64,000 nucleotides of DNA from Neocallimastix lanati (nom. inval.) (GCA_016946835.1 JACVTC010000027.1:437501-501500), one strand, 5' to 3'; shown: positions 26,131 through 40,461, counted from the stretch's first letter. Made by a program: numbers and translations. The notes: a model not told the origin generated them from the sequence alone.

Positions 26131-27190
26131 AAAGTTAAAATGTAGTAAATAAAAAAAAAAAAAGATGAAACGCCTACTGCTTTGTTTATATTTAATATAT
26201 AAAAATATATATTTCTTTGTAATATCAATATAAAGCCTCAGTAATAAAAGTAAAAAATTATAATTCCATAATTTTTTTTTTATTTTTTTTTTATTTATTT
26301 TTTTCTTATTTTGTTATTATTTTATTTATTAAAATTAATCATTTTTAATATTAATTATTAAAATTTCCTTTTTTAAGCAAAAAAAATACATATGTATATA
26401 AAATATAAATGATACAAATAAACAAACATGAATAAAAATAGACCAAACAGATGAAAGCAAATAAATACAAAATGAAACAAGTACATATATAAAATTACCA
26501 TAAAAAGCTTTCTTTTAAAGAATCACCTTATCGATTACTTATAATCTATCCCATCAAGTAACTAAACATAATATTATATATAATAATATCAATCAATATA
26601 TTTTATACCAAATATATTCTTTAATGAAATATGTATTTATAAACATTATTTAATTCTTTTAACTATTTTTTTTAATAATAATATAGTTCTCTTTTTATCA
26701 ATATATTAAAAGAATTGGGTTAATAGTTAGTAAACGATTGATAATTAGTAGTATGATTTCTGGTATTTTCATGCTTTTATTAAATTTTAATATTTTATAA
26801 ATATATTTTATTTTTAAAAAAAAATTTTTTTTGAAAAGTATAGTTTCTAAATTGGAAACCTTAAAAAAAGAAAGTTAAAAGGTCTCTCAAAACAAATTAT
26901 TTTTAAGAGAAAAAAATTTATTAAAATAAATATTTCAATAATATTTTATTTATTTTATTTATATAATTATTTATATAGTCATTTAATAGTTTAAATATCT
27001 AAATAAATTATTGAATATTTAAATAAAAATTTATTATATTTATTATTCATATATATTTTATATATAATTTTCTATTATTTATAATCATTTTCTATTATTA
27101 TTATTTATAATCAAAGTATTTTTTTTTTATTTTTTTTTTTTTTTTTTTTTTTTTTTGCAGATGATTATAATATGAAAATTTTTAATTTAT
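26131..27190. other. gene-free AT-rich spacer between heptamer arrays
   Basis: AT-rich DNA with one long poly-T run (about 27130-27156). No gene seen. Confidence 0.6.
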
Positions 27191-27194
27191 AATT

Positions 27195-27650
27195 TAAATA
27201 TTATTATTTATTATTTATTATTTATTATTTATTATTTATTATTTATTATTTATTATTTATTTATTATTTATTATTCCATTATTATTTATTATTTATTATT
27301 TATTATTTATTATTCCATTATTTATTATTTATTATTTATTATTATTTATTATTTATTATTTATTATTTATTATTTATTATTTATTATTTATTATTTATTA
27401 TTTATTATTCTATTATTTATTATTTATTATTTATTATTTATTATTTATTTATTTATTTATTATTTATTTATTTATTATTTATTTATTTATTATTTATTTA
27501 TTTATTATTTATTTATTATTTATTTATTTATTATTTATTTATTTATTATTTATTTATTATTTATTTATTTATTTATTATTTATTAATAAATAAATACTCT
27601 TTATATTATTTATTATTTATTATTATTTATTATTTATTATTGTAATATTT
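27195..27650. repeat. ATTTATT heptamer array, inverse orientation
   Basis: Period-7 TTTATTA array with an ATTTATTTATT-rich middle section (about 27440-27580). It is complementary to the 25645-26130 array about 1.1 kb away. Confidence 0.9.
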
Positions 27651-29045
27651 TTTTATAGGTGATTATATTATGAAGTGTATTAAATGATTTTATTATTGCA
27701 AAATACTATACAAATTAACCATAAAATTAAAATGAAATGAAATAGAGAATGAGGTATAATAGTAAATTATGAAATTAAGAATGAGGTATAAAAAGAAGAG
27801 CATAACTGAAAGGTATATAAAAAGTACATAATAAGTTATTCATTGTTATTTTTTATTATAAAAACTCAAAATTTAAAATTAAGAAAAAAAAAATTCGATA
27901 ATTTAAATATTAATTTATTTATCAAAGACTATTATAATATATTGGATTTGTATTAATCACTAATAATGCAATAGTTTTATTTAATATAAAACATGTATGT
28001 TTTAATATATTATATTCATTAAAAATATCGAATGATTTAAAAAAAAAAATAATAATAATAAAAATAATTATAATAGTATATTTATTAATATATATTTGAA
28101 TATTTTAATGATTATTTATTTTTTATATAATATTTATTTTTTATATATTATTTGTTATTTATATTATATTTATTTTTTATATATTATTTGTTATTTATAT
28201 AATATTTTATATCTATTTGAATAATATTTAATATTTATGAATATAAAATTATTATCATGAACAGATGAACAAATGAAAATAAAAAATAGTATATATTATA
28301 TATAAAGCAATTTATTTATCATTAATGAATATCCAAAGAATAAATTAACAAAATATATTTAATATTTAATATTTAATAAATATTTATATATAATATTTAT
28401 ATAACTTTTAATATAATAAAATTGAATAATAATAAAATAAAATAGTAAAAAAAATTATTATTATTATTATTATCATTTAATTAATACAGAAAAAATATTC
28501 AATTTCTAATAATAAAATGAGAGTAATAAAAGATTATATTTATAGTAATAATAATAATATTAATATTAATAATAATAATAATTATTTTTTATTCTAAATT
28601 CTTAATTAGTACTTTAATAGAATAGAGTCCTCAAAAAAAAATTTTTTTTTTTTTTAAATAATTCTTCTCTAGTTTATATGCTATAAATTTTTATGTATTA
28701 AGAGATATTTTTTAAATTGCACTTTAAAAATCATTCTTAGTATTCTGCTTATTTAATATAAAATCTTATATAATATAAACTAATTAATTATTATTTTTTT
28801 AATTTTATTTTATTAATTTTATTTCATAACTAATTTTATTTTATTAATTTTATTTCATAATAAATTATTAGTATGACATATATATTAAAAAATTTAATAT
28901 TTTAAAATATTTAATTATTTTTTAATATTATTAATAATATTATTATTAATTATTTAATATTTAAAATTTAATATTTAATATTGAATTTGGTAATAAAAAA
29001 ATTTTTTATTTTTATTATTATTAATAATATTTTTTTTTTTTTTAA

Positions 29046-29076
<31 letters not shown>

Positions 29077-30110
29077 ACTCTCTGATTATTAATCGACAAT
29101 TTAATGTCGAATATCAAAAAAGGTTATTCATTAAAAAAAAGGAAAATTAAAAGAAAAGAAATATTTTGATATACTTTTTTTTATTCATTATTTAATTAAT
29201 ATAAAATCAACATAATATTCTTTAAATACTTCTTATTTTAAGTAATTATATTAATTGAAATTTTTATTAATATTTATAAATAATAAAAGAATGACCTTTT
29301 AAAAGTAAGAATGAAAAAGAAAAAATTTGATTTGATTTAAAAATTATTTAAACTTATTTAAATATTTTATTAAGTACTCATTATATTAAATTTCCATATT
29401 TATTTTTATTCACTTATTTTTTTTTATTTTATTTTATAAATTAAACACTATTGTTCCATATAATATTAACACTATTTTTTTATTCATTTTAATGACAATT
29501 AATAATTACTATCCATCTTAACATCATTTAATAATTATTATAATAATAACATTAATGACAATAGCAAGCATCATTTATAAAAACCAACAATAAAAGGGAG
29601 AAATATATTTTATTATTAATTCTCAGATTTTATTTAAGGAATAGAATTTTTGTCGAATAAAATTTAACAAGAAACAAAATATCACTAAACATTTTTTTTT
29701 TTTTTTTTTTTTTTTTTAAGCTTTTATTGCCATATGAATTTATCAATTATTATTATTATTATTGAATACTAAATTAAAACATAAAGTTATAATTATCTTA
29801 AAATATAATTTATTCACACTCAGTGTCGTTTTTTTGAAACAAATTATTGTTAAAATCATTGTAAAACACAAAAATAGTAATAGTAATATAAAATAATGTA
29901 TTAACAGTAAAATAAAATAAAAAAAAGAAGTTTTTAATCAATAAATATTGTAAAATATAAATATATATTAAAAGTTTATTTTGCTAAATAATTTAGCTCA
30001 CAATGCTCAAATAATCTATTAAAGTTATCATTAACCTTATTTTAATTTTTTTTTTTTTTTTTTTATTTAAAAGTAATATATCAATATCAGTAATACATAA
30101 ATATATATTA

Positions 30111-30148
<38 letters not shown>

Positions 30149-30717
30149 ATATATGACGTATATGATAGGGATTTTATAATTTTAGAAGTTAATTTTTATT
30201 CACAAAATTTAATTTTAATAAAGATTTTTTTTTTTTTTTTTTTTTTTTTCGTATATTCATAAATTATATACAGTATTTTTATTTTAATCAATTCTTAGAC
30301 AAATACCCTCATTTTTTTTTTTTTTTTCTATCTTTTTTTATAAAGAAAAAAGAAAGAGTAAAAAATTATATTTATATAATATTCATTAAATAAAAATATT
30401 TTAATACATGAATGAAGTAATAATAGTTATAGAAAAACATATTTATTATCAAAATTTATTATTTATAACATAAACTTATATATATATATATATATATAAA
30501 GAAAAAGAGGTAATATATATATTATAGTAACACTTTATATTTTATATAATCTGTATATGTACTATTTATTAAATATATTTACATATATTTTTTTTTTTAT
30601 TTATATCAAATAATTACATATATGGTCACTAAAATTATAATATGATATATACATGTATATATTTAATATCATTTAAATTAAAAATTTTATTTATGGACAA
30701 AAAAACAAAAAACAAAA

Positions 30718-30761
<44 letters not shown>

Positions 30762-30835
30762 GTTAATTGTTTTTATAATAAATAAATATTTGAAAATCAT
30801 ATATCTTTTTATATATACTTTAAATAGTTTCAGAA
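27651..30835. other. gene-free AT-rich spacer, 5' flank of kinase gene
   Basis: Poly-A/poly-T runs, including about 30110-30146 and 30720-30757 just before the kinase start. No other gene is supported. Promoter elements cannot be separated from background. Confidence 0.6.
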
Positions 30836-32510
30836 ATGACACATAGACGCTCTTTATCCGATGCAGATATTTTAACTAAGAATTCTTCAAAAATTAATTC
30901 TAATCATGGCGGTCCAATGCCACCAATAGAGACACAGTATAACAGAGATAAGGATGGTATGCTGAAACCTAGAAAGATTATAGGAGATTACCGATTAGCA
31001 AAGACCATAGGTCAGGGAAGTATGGGAAAAGTAAAAATTGCTATTCATCAAAAAACTGGTGAAAAAGTATGTATATTGAAAACAGTTATAAAAAAAAAAA
31101 AAAAATCTTTTTTTAACCTTTTCATTTAGATATAAAATTAATTTTCATTAAGCTTAAGATATATATTTGTAGAAATAGAATATTAATTTTTATAATTATT
31201 AATAATGAAATTAGATTAAAAATATGAATGATACAGTAAAATCATATTATTTAAAATATTTACTAATTTTATATTTTATTATTTTACAATAATAATAGTA
31301 AAAATGAAATATAAAATAATTAATTGTTTATATTAATTTTTTTTTTTTTAAAAAAAAAAAAAGAAGAATATAAAATAATTTTTTCCTTTAATATAAATAT
31401 TGGATAAAGTAGATATTTTTTATTGTACATTTTTAGGTTCTAATTTTTATTTATTATTTAATTTAATAATAATGGTTATGAATTTTTTTTTTTTGTTTTT
31501 GTAGAGAGCTTGTAAAATTATGCCTAGGCCATGTTATAAGGCAAGAGATAGTAACAATGTATTAGTTGAACCAACAGATGAACCAATTATTATTGATTCT
31601 TCAACTTCATTAGATCAATTTCCAGAACTTTATCCTAAAGCGACGGCAAATGCTCAAGAGATTAAAGAAAATAGAATACTGAGAGAAGCTGCAATTGTTT
31701 TATTATTACATCATCCTTATATTGCATTTATGGATAAATTTGTAATTTGGGATAATTATTATTATTTCTTTTTTGAATATGTAAATGGAGGACAAATGTT
31801 AGATTATATCATTAGTCATGGTCGTTTGAAGGAACATCATGCTCGTAAATTTATTCGAGAAATTATATCTGCAGTTGGTAAGTTTAAAACAAATAAATAA
31901 ATAAAAAAAATAAATAAATAATAATAATAAAATAAAATAAAATAATATAATATAATATAATATAATATATTAAAATTGAAATAATTAACATATATAATAA
32001 AATAATATTTTTATAATAGAAATAATAATAATACTAATAATGATAATAATTTTTTTCATTAATATATATATTAATATTAACTATTATCATCATCATTTAT
32101 TATCTATTCATTATAAAATTATAAAATACAAAAAAAAGACTATTGTCACCATAATTCAATTGTTCATAGAGTAATATGAATTTAATATACTATAAGAATA
32201 TCAAATAAAATAATAAAAATATAATACATTAAAAGACTAAGCCAATTAAAAATTTTTATATATATGTATATATTTAATATATAACTTATTTTTATTAATT
32301 AATAATTCATAATTAGGATTTAAAAATTGAAAATGTTTTAATTGATAAAAATGGTGAAATAAAGTTAATTGATTTTGGTCTTTCAAATTTATATGATACA
32401 AATAGTCAATTAAAGACATTTTGTGGTAGTTTATATTTTGCTGGTAAGTGGATCATCAAATAAATAAATAAATAAATAAAAAATTCTTCAAAATTAATTT
32501 ATATTTTAAA

Positions 32511-32560
<50 letters not shown>

Positions 32561-34718
32561 ATATATATTATACATAATTTAAATATATGTGTTTACAAAT
32601 TAAATAAAATTTATTATATATATATATATATAATATCACTTATATTAATAAAAATAATAATAATAAAAAAAATAAAATTTTTTCTTTCTTTATTTTTCAT
32701 CAAAATATATTTTTATGATTAGCCCCAGAATTATTAAATGCAAAAGAATATATTGGACCAGAAGTAGATATATGGAGTATGGTAAGTAATTAAAAAGTTT
32801 TTTTTAAAAAAAAAAAAAAATAGTTATTATTTTTATTATTATTATAATTATATTCTTTTATATATATATATACTATAATTAATGATTTTTTTTTATTGTT
32901 ACTATTTTTATGTATAAAAAAATTTTTTTTTTTTTTTATAAAGGGTATTATTTTATATGTATTAGTATGTGGTAAAGTTCCATTTGATGATGAAAGTATG
33001 CCTGTATTATATCAAAAAATTAAAGCAGGAAAAGTGGAATATCCACATTATTTATCAATTGGTAAATTTAAAGACATTTATTTTCATTAAATTAGTATAC
33101 ATATATTCATCTATATATATATATAAAGTTTAATCATTATATTTGTTAACTATAACTTATGTTAAATTTTATTATTATAATCTTTTACAATTTTATTTTT
33201 ACTTTTTTTTTTTTTTTTTTTTTTTTTATTTTATTATTTTTAAATAAAATATTAATAATTATAATATCATAATTATTTTAGAATGTATTGATTTATTATC
33301 ACAAATGTTGAAAGTGGATTCAAAAGAAAGAATAAGTATGGATAAAATAAAATCACATCCATGGATTATAAAAGGTTATGATGCTCCTTTAAATAATTAT
33401 TTATTACCAAGAGCTCCACTGAGTATACCATTAGATATGCGTGTAATAAATAATATGAAAGGTTTTGGATTTGGTACCCCAGAAGAAATTAGTAATATAA
33501 TTGAACAGTCCTTAAATTCAACAATAACAAAAGATACAGAAAACTTTAAATTTTTAAATATTATACGAAAACGTAATAGAAAATCAAGTGGAATAAATAA
33601 TCGTAGTGGTAGTATAAAAAGTATAACACGATCTTTTTCAAATTCTTCAAGTTTAAGTAATTCCTTTTCGACGGATGATGAAAGTCAAACTACAAAGCAT
33701 ATTCTCCCTATTGTGAGTATTTATTATTTAGTATCAGAGAAATTAGAACGTATAGAAAAATATAAAATTTCCATGGAAATGCAAAATCAAACTGCCGCTT
33801 TACATCATGCTAATCAATTAAATAATTATAAGAATCATGAACTCACTGACGCTGTTATTCGTGATGGTATTGTTCAGAATAATGACAGTAACACAACGGC
33901 CGTTTCTACTACCAATGAAACGGATACCCCAACTATACCGGCTAACATTGATTCAAATAATACCAATACTACGGTGGTTACGGTCAATACGACTTCCCTC
34001 GATGATTCTCATTATCATCCAAGTCCTGTGGCTGCCATAAAGGTAGAAACTGGACCGTCTCCTACCAGACCTATTGATATTGAACGTCGTAATGAAAATA
34101 TTAAATTTGAAATTTCACCTACTTCTTCATCGGAAGATTCCATTAATCATTATACCGAACATATTGCTCAAACCTTAGAATCTAAGGAGGATGAATATAT
34201 TAAAATGGATTCTGATGTAATTTTAGATTCTAGTATTGTAGAATCGTTAGATAATTATACTTCTTATAGTAATACTAATAATTCTAATCAAAGGAAGGAT
34301 GGTAAAGAGAATTATACCTATGATTCTAATCATGATCAACGTCATCGTCATACCCATAGTCATAATCATAATCAAAATCAATATTCTAATAATGAAATTG
34401 CTATTCTCAATACCACTAGTACGAAGGACTCAGGTGAATTAATAAAATTACAACCTCCACCATCTCATCCTACAGAATCATCACCACAAACACAGCAACA
34501 ACAACAATTACAACAACAGCATCTTTCAAAAGAATCATTAAACAATAATAGTGAACATACTTCACCACTCACTTCAAGAAGATCCCTTTCATCTCCAAGT
34601 CCTATTAAATTTATTTCTATGAATAAAAATAATAAAAGAAAAAGTAGTGCAAATCCAAGTCCTGCGTCAAAAAGTATCAAAAGTAATTCTAACACAAATT
34701 CACAAACTATCATTAATG

Positions 34719-34749
<31 letters not shown>

Positions 34750-37700
34750 AGAAGAAGAAGAAGAAGAAGAAAGAGAAGAAGAAAGTAATACCTCTATCTT
34801 AAAGGATAAAAATTCTAGTAGTAATAACAATGAAAGAAGACCTTTGAAAAATTTCATTAAATCAAAAAGTAAACTCTATCGAAGTCTTACAAGTGGTAGG
34901 ATCAGTAGTAGAAATAGTAATAATCGAAAAAATAAGGAACTTAAATCAAAAAAATCATTGAATTTAGAAGTAAATGGTATCACCTCATATCCTGATACTG
35001 AAAATCAGAAGCCAATGAATACAATGAATCCTCCATCTGAAAATCAATTGCTTCCTATTTCAAAGATTGCTGCTAGACCAAGAGCGATCTCTGCCTCTAT
35101 GGTACGTCCTAATATGACACAATATCAAGATCCAATGGAGATGTCTTTTGCCTTAAATTCTTATAATCCTAATGTAAGAGATCTCGCATGTCATTCAATG
35201 ATTGTTCCAAAGGAAGAAAATAGTAATAATAATGAAACTTCTCGTCGTAAATCTTTTTCAAATTTACGTAGATTTAGTTTTGTTATTGGTAAAACGTTTG
35301 GTAAAGGAAATAATAATAATAATAATAATAATACCTCCAATGGTTCTTCAAATCTCTTAGATAATATGAATAGTACAAGTAGTCAAAGTTTAAAATCTAA
35401 TTATTCTGGTTATTATGTTTCATCTAATTCTATTCGTAATTTAGAAGTTCCTAAACTAGGTAGTGGGGATTTACGAGACACTCGAAATTATGGGTTTAAT
35501 AATCGTCAATCTCTTCATCATCCAATATCCTTTGAACAAATAAAATTAGGTCATCGTCGTCGTCCAAGTCAAGAAAGTGCCAGTGATATTTCCTTAACGG
35601 ATATGTTGACAACTTCACCCTTTCAATTTAAAGTACCACTTACCTTGGGTCGTGCAGACCAACATATTAAAAATGTTAATCTTAAAGGACTTTTCAGTGT
35701 AAATAATACATCTACTCAAAATCCTTCAGAAATACGTTATTCCATCATTTCCACCTTGATAAAGTTTGGTTTATTTTATGTAGAAATGCCAGGATTTTTC
35801 CAATGTGAATATACTTCCGATATTGCTACTTTAAATACTAATTCTTTTCAATCAATTGATGGCTCCTCTTCTTTTATTAGTAGTTATAGTCTTGATACAG
35901 AAGCTTTTAATCAAGAATTAGAAAAATCTAACCTCAGTATAAATAATCCCAACACTTATAGCAATGGTGGCCACGATGGTAATCATCGTGGTAACGATAC
36001 AAACACCAAAAATACTCGTAAACTTCATTCTAAAAGTTTTATTAATATTTTTTCTGGTAAATTTGGAAAACCGGTATGGAAAAAACCATCAAATCCAAAT
36101 ACGAGTATGACTACCATGGATGGTTCAATGATGATCGTCCCTCCAATGAATTCCTTTAGTAATAATACTAGTATGACAACCATTGATCCTAGTCAAACAT
36201 TTACTGTCACTTCACCAGATGGATCCATTAAAAAAGTGAACAAAAGTAAAAGTATAGCCAATATTAAATATAATCGTAAATTGAATAATAATCACAATAA
36301 TAATTATAATCAAAATCATAGTAACTGTAATAGCAATGAAATTAATATTAATACTAATGGTAATTCTAATAGTAATTCTAATGATAATACTAATGGTAAT
36401 AATAATAGTAATAATAATAGTAATAATAGTAATAATAGTAATAGCAGTAGTAGTAATAAATATTTAAAACCACGACTTCACTTGAAAAAAAGTTTACGTC
36501 AGAGCATGCGTTTAAAACTAAAATCAAAATCGAAATCAAAATCAAAATCAAAATCAGATACCAATACTAATACTAATGTCAGTACTAATACTAGTTCTAA
36601 TAATAATTTAAGCGTGGAAGCGATAACGGATGGGGAATCAGAAAGTATCAAAAGTTTAAGTGAAAATGAAACAAATAATGATAACAACTCTATTCATACC
36701 AGTACGCATACCAGTACTCGTTCTAATACAAATTCAAATACAAATTCTAATTCTATACATAATTTAAGTATAAGTTTTAATTCAAAGTTGAATTTAAAAA
36801 TAAAAGAAAAAATAAAGTCTAGAATAAAGAATAGAAAAGAAAAATTAGAAAATAAAAATAATATATCAACTACAACTTCTACCGCTACTAATTCAAATGA
36901 TAATTCTAATACTAATTCTAATTCTAATTCTAATTCTAATTCTAATTCTAATTCTAATTCTAATTCTAATTCAAATTCTGTTTTTTCATTAAATCATTCT
37001 CAACCTCAATCTCAACCTCAATCTCATTCTCATTCTCAGTATCAACTTCAATCTCAACTTCAATCACATTCTCAACCTCAATCACATACTCAATCAAAGA
37101 ATCCATCAAGATCTTCTATTATTAATCCTTCAGGTCCTATATCATCTTCTACCTCATCACAACTTTTAAGTCCTCCTGCCTCCCATCAAAATTATTCATC
37201 ATTTTCATCATCACAAGAAAATTCATATTCAAGTATTGGTTTATATGAAAATGATAATGTGATGAATTTTATACCAGGAAGTAGTAGTTCAAGTCATCAA
37301 AATTTAAAATATCCACAAATGGCTCTTCGACAAGATTATATGGAAATGACAAAAGGTATGAATAGTCTCTCTCTAGGTTCCATTGATCCATCAAAATACA
37401 ATCATGTAGCATTAAATCGTAAAACTTCTCAAAATCAAATTAATAATGAAGGTCTTCGAATACCAATCTCTTGTAACAATCAAATGATGACCAATGATCA
37501 TAGTAATACGAAGGACAGTAGTAGCAATAACAGTAATATCAACATTAACAACAATAATAACATTAATAATAACAATGGCAACAATGATAGTAACAACAAC
37601 AACAACAATAATAATAATAATACAAATAATCTAGAAATAAATTCTTCTAATAATAGAATATTAAATATTTTAGATGATACCTATGGAGATTACTCTTCTA

Positions 37701-38236
37701 TGGATAATCTTAATACCAGTTTAGTGGAAGCTCCTTCCTATATTACTATAGAACCTCCAACACCTGTTGTTTCACCAAAATTGATTAATAATGAAAGTGT
37801 ACAAGAAACAGCAACAAATGTTACAACTGCAGGTAATATGAATAATAGTAATGGTAATACTACTATACCAACAATTACAGCTAATCTTATTCATGAAAAT
37901 GAGGATGGAAGTAGCATAAATGAATCCTCTATGCTTTCACTTAACTATTCAATGGGTAATAGTGGTCCTACAGTGATTACAAATAACACGACCCCTTCGA
38001 ATGCTTCAAATGGTCCATCCAATAATTCCATGAAAAGATTATCACCTAGCTCTTCTTTCAATTTAAATTCCATATTTAAACAACAACAAGGATTAAATCA
38101 AACCATACGTTTTGAAATTACTATTGTACGTATTCCATGGCTTAATTTACATGGTATTCAATTTAGAAGAATTTCTGGAAATCTTTGGAAATATAAAAAA
38201 ATATGTTTGGCTATCTTGAAGGAATTAAAACTTTAA
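30836..38236 (+). CDS. kin1: Kin1/PAR-1/MARK-type serine/threonine kinase, seven exons
   Basis: Exons: 30836-31066, 31505-31877, 32139-32170, 32317-32443, 32723-32781, 32944-33061, 33282-38236. All introns are GT...AG and in phase, giving 1964 residues. Kinase domain is about 52-342: P-loop IGQGSMGKV, Lys81 (RACKIMPR), helix-C Glu138, HRDLKIEN (Asp213, codon right at a splice junction), DFG Asp231, activation loop LKTFCGS (Thr246, the LKB1-type site of MARK kinases), AAPELL, and HPWI at the end. A long insert lies between Lys81 and Glu138, as in fungal Kin1. A UBA-like stretch follows (about 360-390). The C-terminus is a KA1 membrane-binding tail ([15 protein letters not shown]). Its probable first half, LKGLFSV...FYVEMPGFF, is at 1112-1165, about 750 Asn/Ser-rich residues earlier. 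Known family role: cell polarity, exocytosis and wall integrity at the plasma membrane. Confidence 0.92.
36260..37000 (+). repeat. low-complexity coding repeats in kinase
   Basis: Asn/Ser codon repeats, a KSKSKSKS run (about 36519-36555) and an NS dipeptide run (about 36895-36977), followed by a QP/QS-rich stretch (about 37000-37095). The frame stays open throughout the kinase insert. Confidence 0.85.
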
Positions 38237-38259
38237 AAAAAATATATATATATATAAAT

Positions 38260-38318
<59 letters not shown>

Positions 38319-38732
38319 AGAATAAGGACAGGAAGAGGAAGAGAAGAAAAGAAAAGAAAAATAGTAATAATATATAAATTAATTAATAAATAAAGAAACC
38401 AAAAATAAATTAAAGTAAAATAATAGGGTATTATTTTACTTTTTTTTTATTTTATTTTATTTTTTTATTTAGCGTTATTTTTTATTTATATATATAATAT
38501 ATATATATTTTATTATAATTTTTACTTTTACTATTATAATATCTTATATATATATTAAAAAAAATATTAATATATTTTTTTATTTAACATAATTTTTTTT
38601 TTAACATTATTATTTTAATTATTTTTTAAATTTATATATGTGTATGTTTATTATTATTTATTTATAAATTTATTAATTATTTATCTATTTATATATATAT
38701 ATATATTATTTATTAGTTTATATTATTAGAGA

Positions 38733-38778
<46 letters not shown>

Positions 38779-39232
38779 GAAAAAACTTTTTTTTTTTTTT
38801 ATTATTAGTATTTTATTAATTTCATTAATTATTAGTCAATCACAAATTATCATTACCTCATTTTTAAATCGTTAGTTTATTTTTATTTTTTTTTTTTTTT
38901 TTATTTTTTATTTTATTTTTTATATTTTTATATTTTTATTATTTTTTTGATTTAAAGCGACCAACGAAACAAAAAAAAAAAAAAAATTAACAAAAAAAAA
39001 AAAAAAAAAATAAATTAAAAAAAAAAATAATAATAATAATAATAATAAAATATATGTAATTTATATATATATAAATATATTAAGAAAAAAGACAGAAAAA
39101 AAAAAAAATTTACATTTCTTTTTTTTTTTATACATTATCAAAAAATTTTACGATTAATAAAAAAAATAAAAATAAAAATAAAAAAAAAAAAAAAATTAAA
39201 ATATTAAATATTAATTCAAATTAATTATTACA

Positions 39233-39270
<38 letters not shown>

Positions 39271-39686
39271 ATTTCTTTTTTTTTTTTTTATTATTATTAT
39301 AAAAATAAGATATATACAAATTCATAATTACAAAAAAGTAATAATGCAAATTTTTACTATCAATGTTAAAGTTTTTTATGAATATTAATTTTTATTTTAC
39401 AATAAGCTTTTTTCAAGAAGAAAAGAAATAAAATTACTAATACCTTTTCAAAAAAAAAAAAAAAAAAAAAAAAAAATTATTTAATTTTAATAATATTTTA
39501 TTAAAAATTAAAAAGAAAAAAAAAAAAAATGAATTATTGAATTTTAATAATATTTTAAATAGAAAAAAACAACAAAGAAAATAAACGAAAACTTTATAAA
39601 AAATAAAATAAATGATCATGTTATTCAAAATTCATCCAGTAAACATAACCTATATGAATTTATTCTAAGAGAAATAATGGCATCAT

Positions 39687-39731
<45 letters not shown>

Positions 39732-39780
39732 CCTATAAATTCGAACTAGACCATTTATTTTTTTTTTTTTTTTTTTTTTC
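38237..39780. other. gene-free AT-rich spacer, 3' flank of kinase
   Basis: Long poly-A (about 38271-38315), a purine-rich GGAAGAGGAAGAG stretch, an ATA/AAT repeat (about 38737-38775), poly-A at about 39237-39268 and poly-T at about 39688-39729. No gene seen. Confidence 0.65.
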
Positions 39781-39980
39781 TGGGGATGTTTTTAAAAAAA
39801 CCATCAGGAGATGTCTATTTTAATTTTTTTTTTTTTTTTATGGGGATGTTTTTAAAAAAACCATCAGGAGATGTCTATTTTAATTTTTTTTTTTATGGTG
39901 ATTATGGTGATGTTGTTAAAAATAACCATCAGGAGATGTCTATTTTATTTTATTTTTTTTTTTTTTTTTGTGGGGATGTT
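39781..39980 (+). repeat. tandem repeat, about 60-bp unit, three copies
   Basis: Two almost identical 60-bp units (39781-39840 and 39841-39895) and a diverged third (to about 39980), each carrying ACCATCAGGAGATGTCTATT and a poly-T tail. The unit lengths keep an open frame (MFLKKPSGDVYFN repeated), but nothing around it looks coding. Confidence 0.8.
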
Positions 39981-40018
39981 AAATATTTCCTAATGAATAA
40001 TGAACAGCCCCCCCCCTC

Positions 40019-40053
<35 letters not shown>

Positions 40054-40082
40054 AAATCTATATTTATTAAGAGTATCTTATC

Positions 40083-40205
40083 TATTTATCTTTATTCCTA
40101 TTCCTATTCCTATTCCTATTCAATTATTATCATTTAATTAATGAATTTTAACAGGAATTGAATAGTAGGAATTGAATAGTAGGAATTGAATAGTAGGAAT
40201 TGAGA
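40083..40205. repeat. TTCCTA hexamer and complementary 14-bp repeats
   Basis: TTCCTA repeated about five times (about 40093-40120). About 35 bp later, AGGAATTGAATAGT is repeated three to four times (about 40153-40203). The two blocks are partly complementary (CCTATTCAATT against AATTGAATAG), so they can pair. Confidence 0.7.
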
Positions 40206-40298
40206 AATTATGGATACCTAATAATAAAGGCCATACCTGGCCTATCAAAGGGATTTTCATGTCTTCCCATCTCCCCATTATTCTGTAATGATTGAGAA

Positions 40299-40461
40299 AT
40301 GGAAATGGATAGGAATTTAGAGAAAAAGAATTTCAGGAATGAACTAATTAACCGACTTCTTAAAGGACAAATACGAATAGAATTAAAAATTGAATTTAAA
40401 ATTAGTTTAAGTCCATCAAATATTTTTTTTTTTTTTTTTGAGAATCTTTATCCATTAATAT
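40299..40461 (+). pseudogene. short coding-like island, unknown
   Basis: Around 45 codons open from an ATG at 40299: MEMDRNLEKKNFRNELINRL and then a charged/Ile-rich stretch to SPSNI. It runs into a poly-T tract and a stop. GC is above the local background. There are no recognised domains and no continuing exon, so it is probably a gene or element fragment. Confidence 0.2.

Noticed and set aside
25596-26228. 210-codon minus-strand open frame
   Set aside because: A heptamer array without stops in that frame; composition is only Ile/Tyr/Leu/Phe.
34465-34857. Minus-strand open frame inside the kinase gene
   Set aside because: Antisense shadow of the Asn/Glu-rich kinase insert.
39730-39760. tRNA-like TTCGAACT box
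   Set aside because: No T-stem pairing and no D-arm or anticodon arm around it; no tRNA was found in the window.
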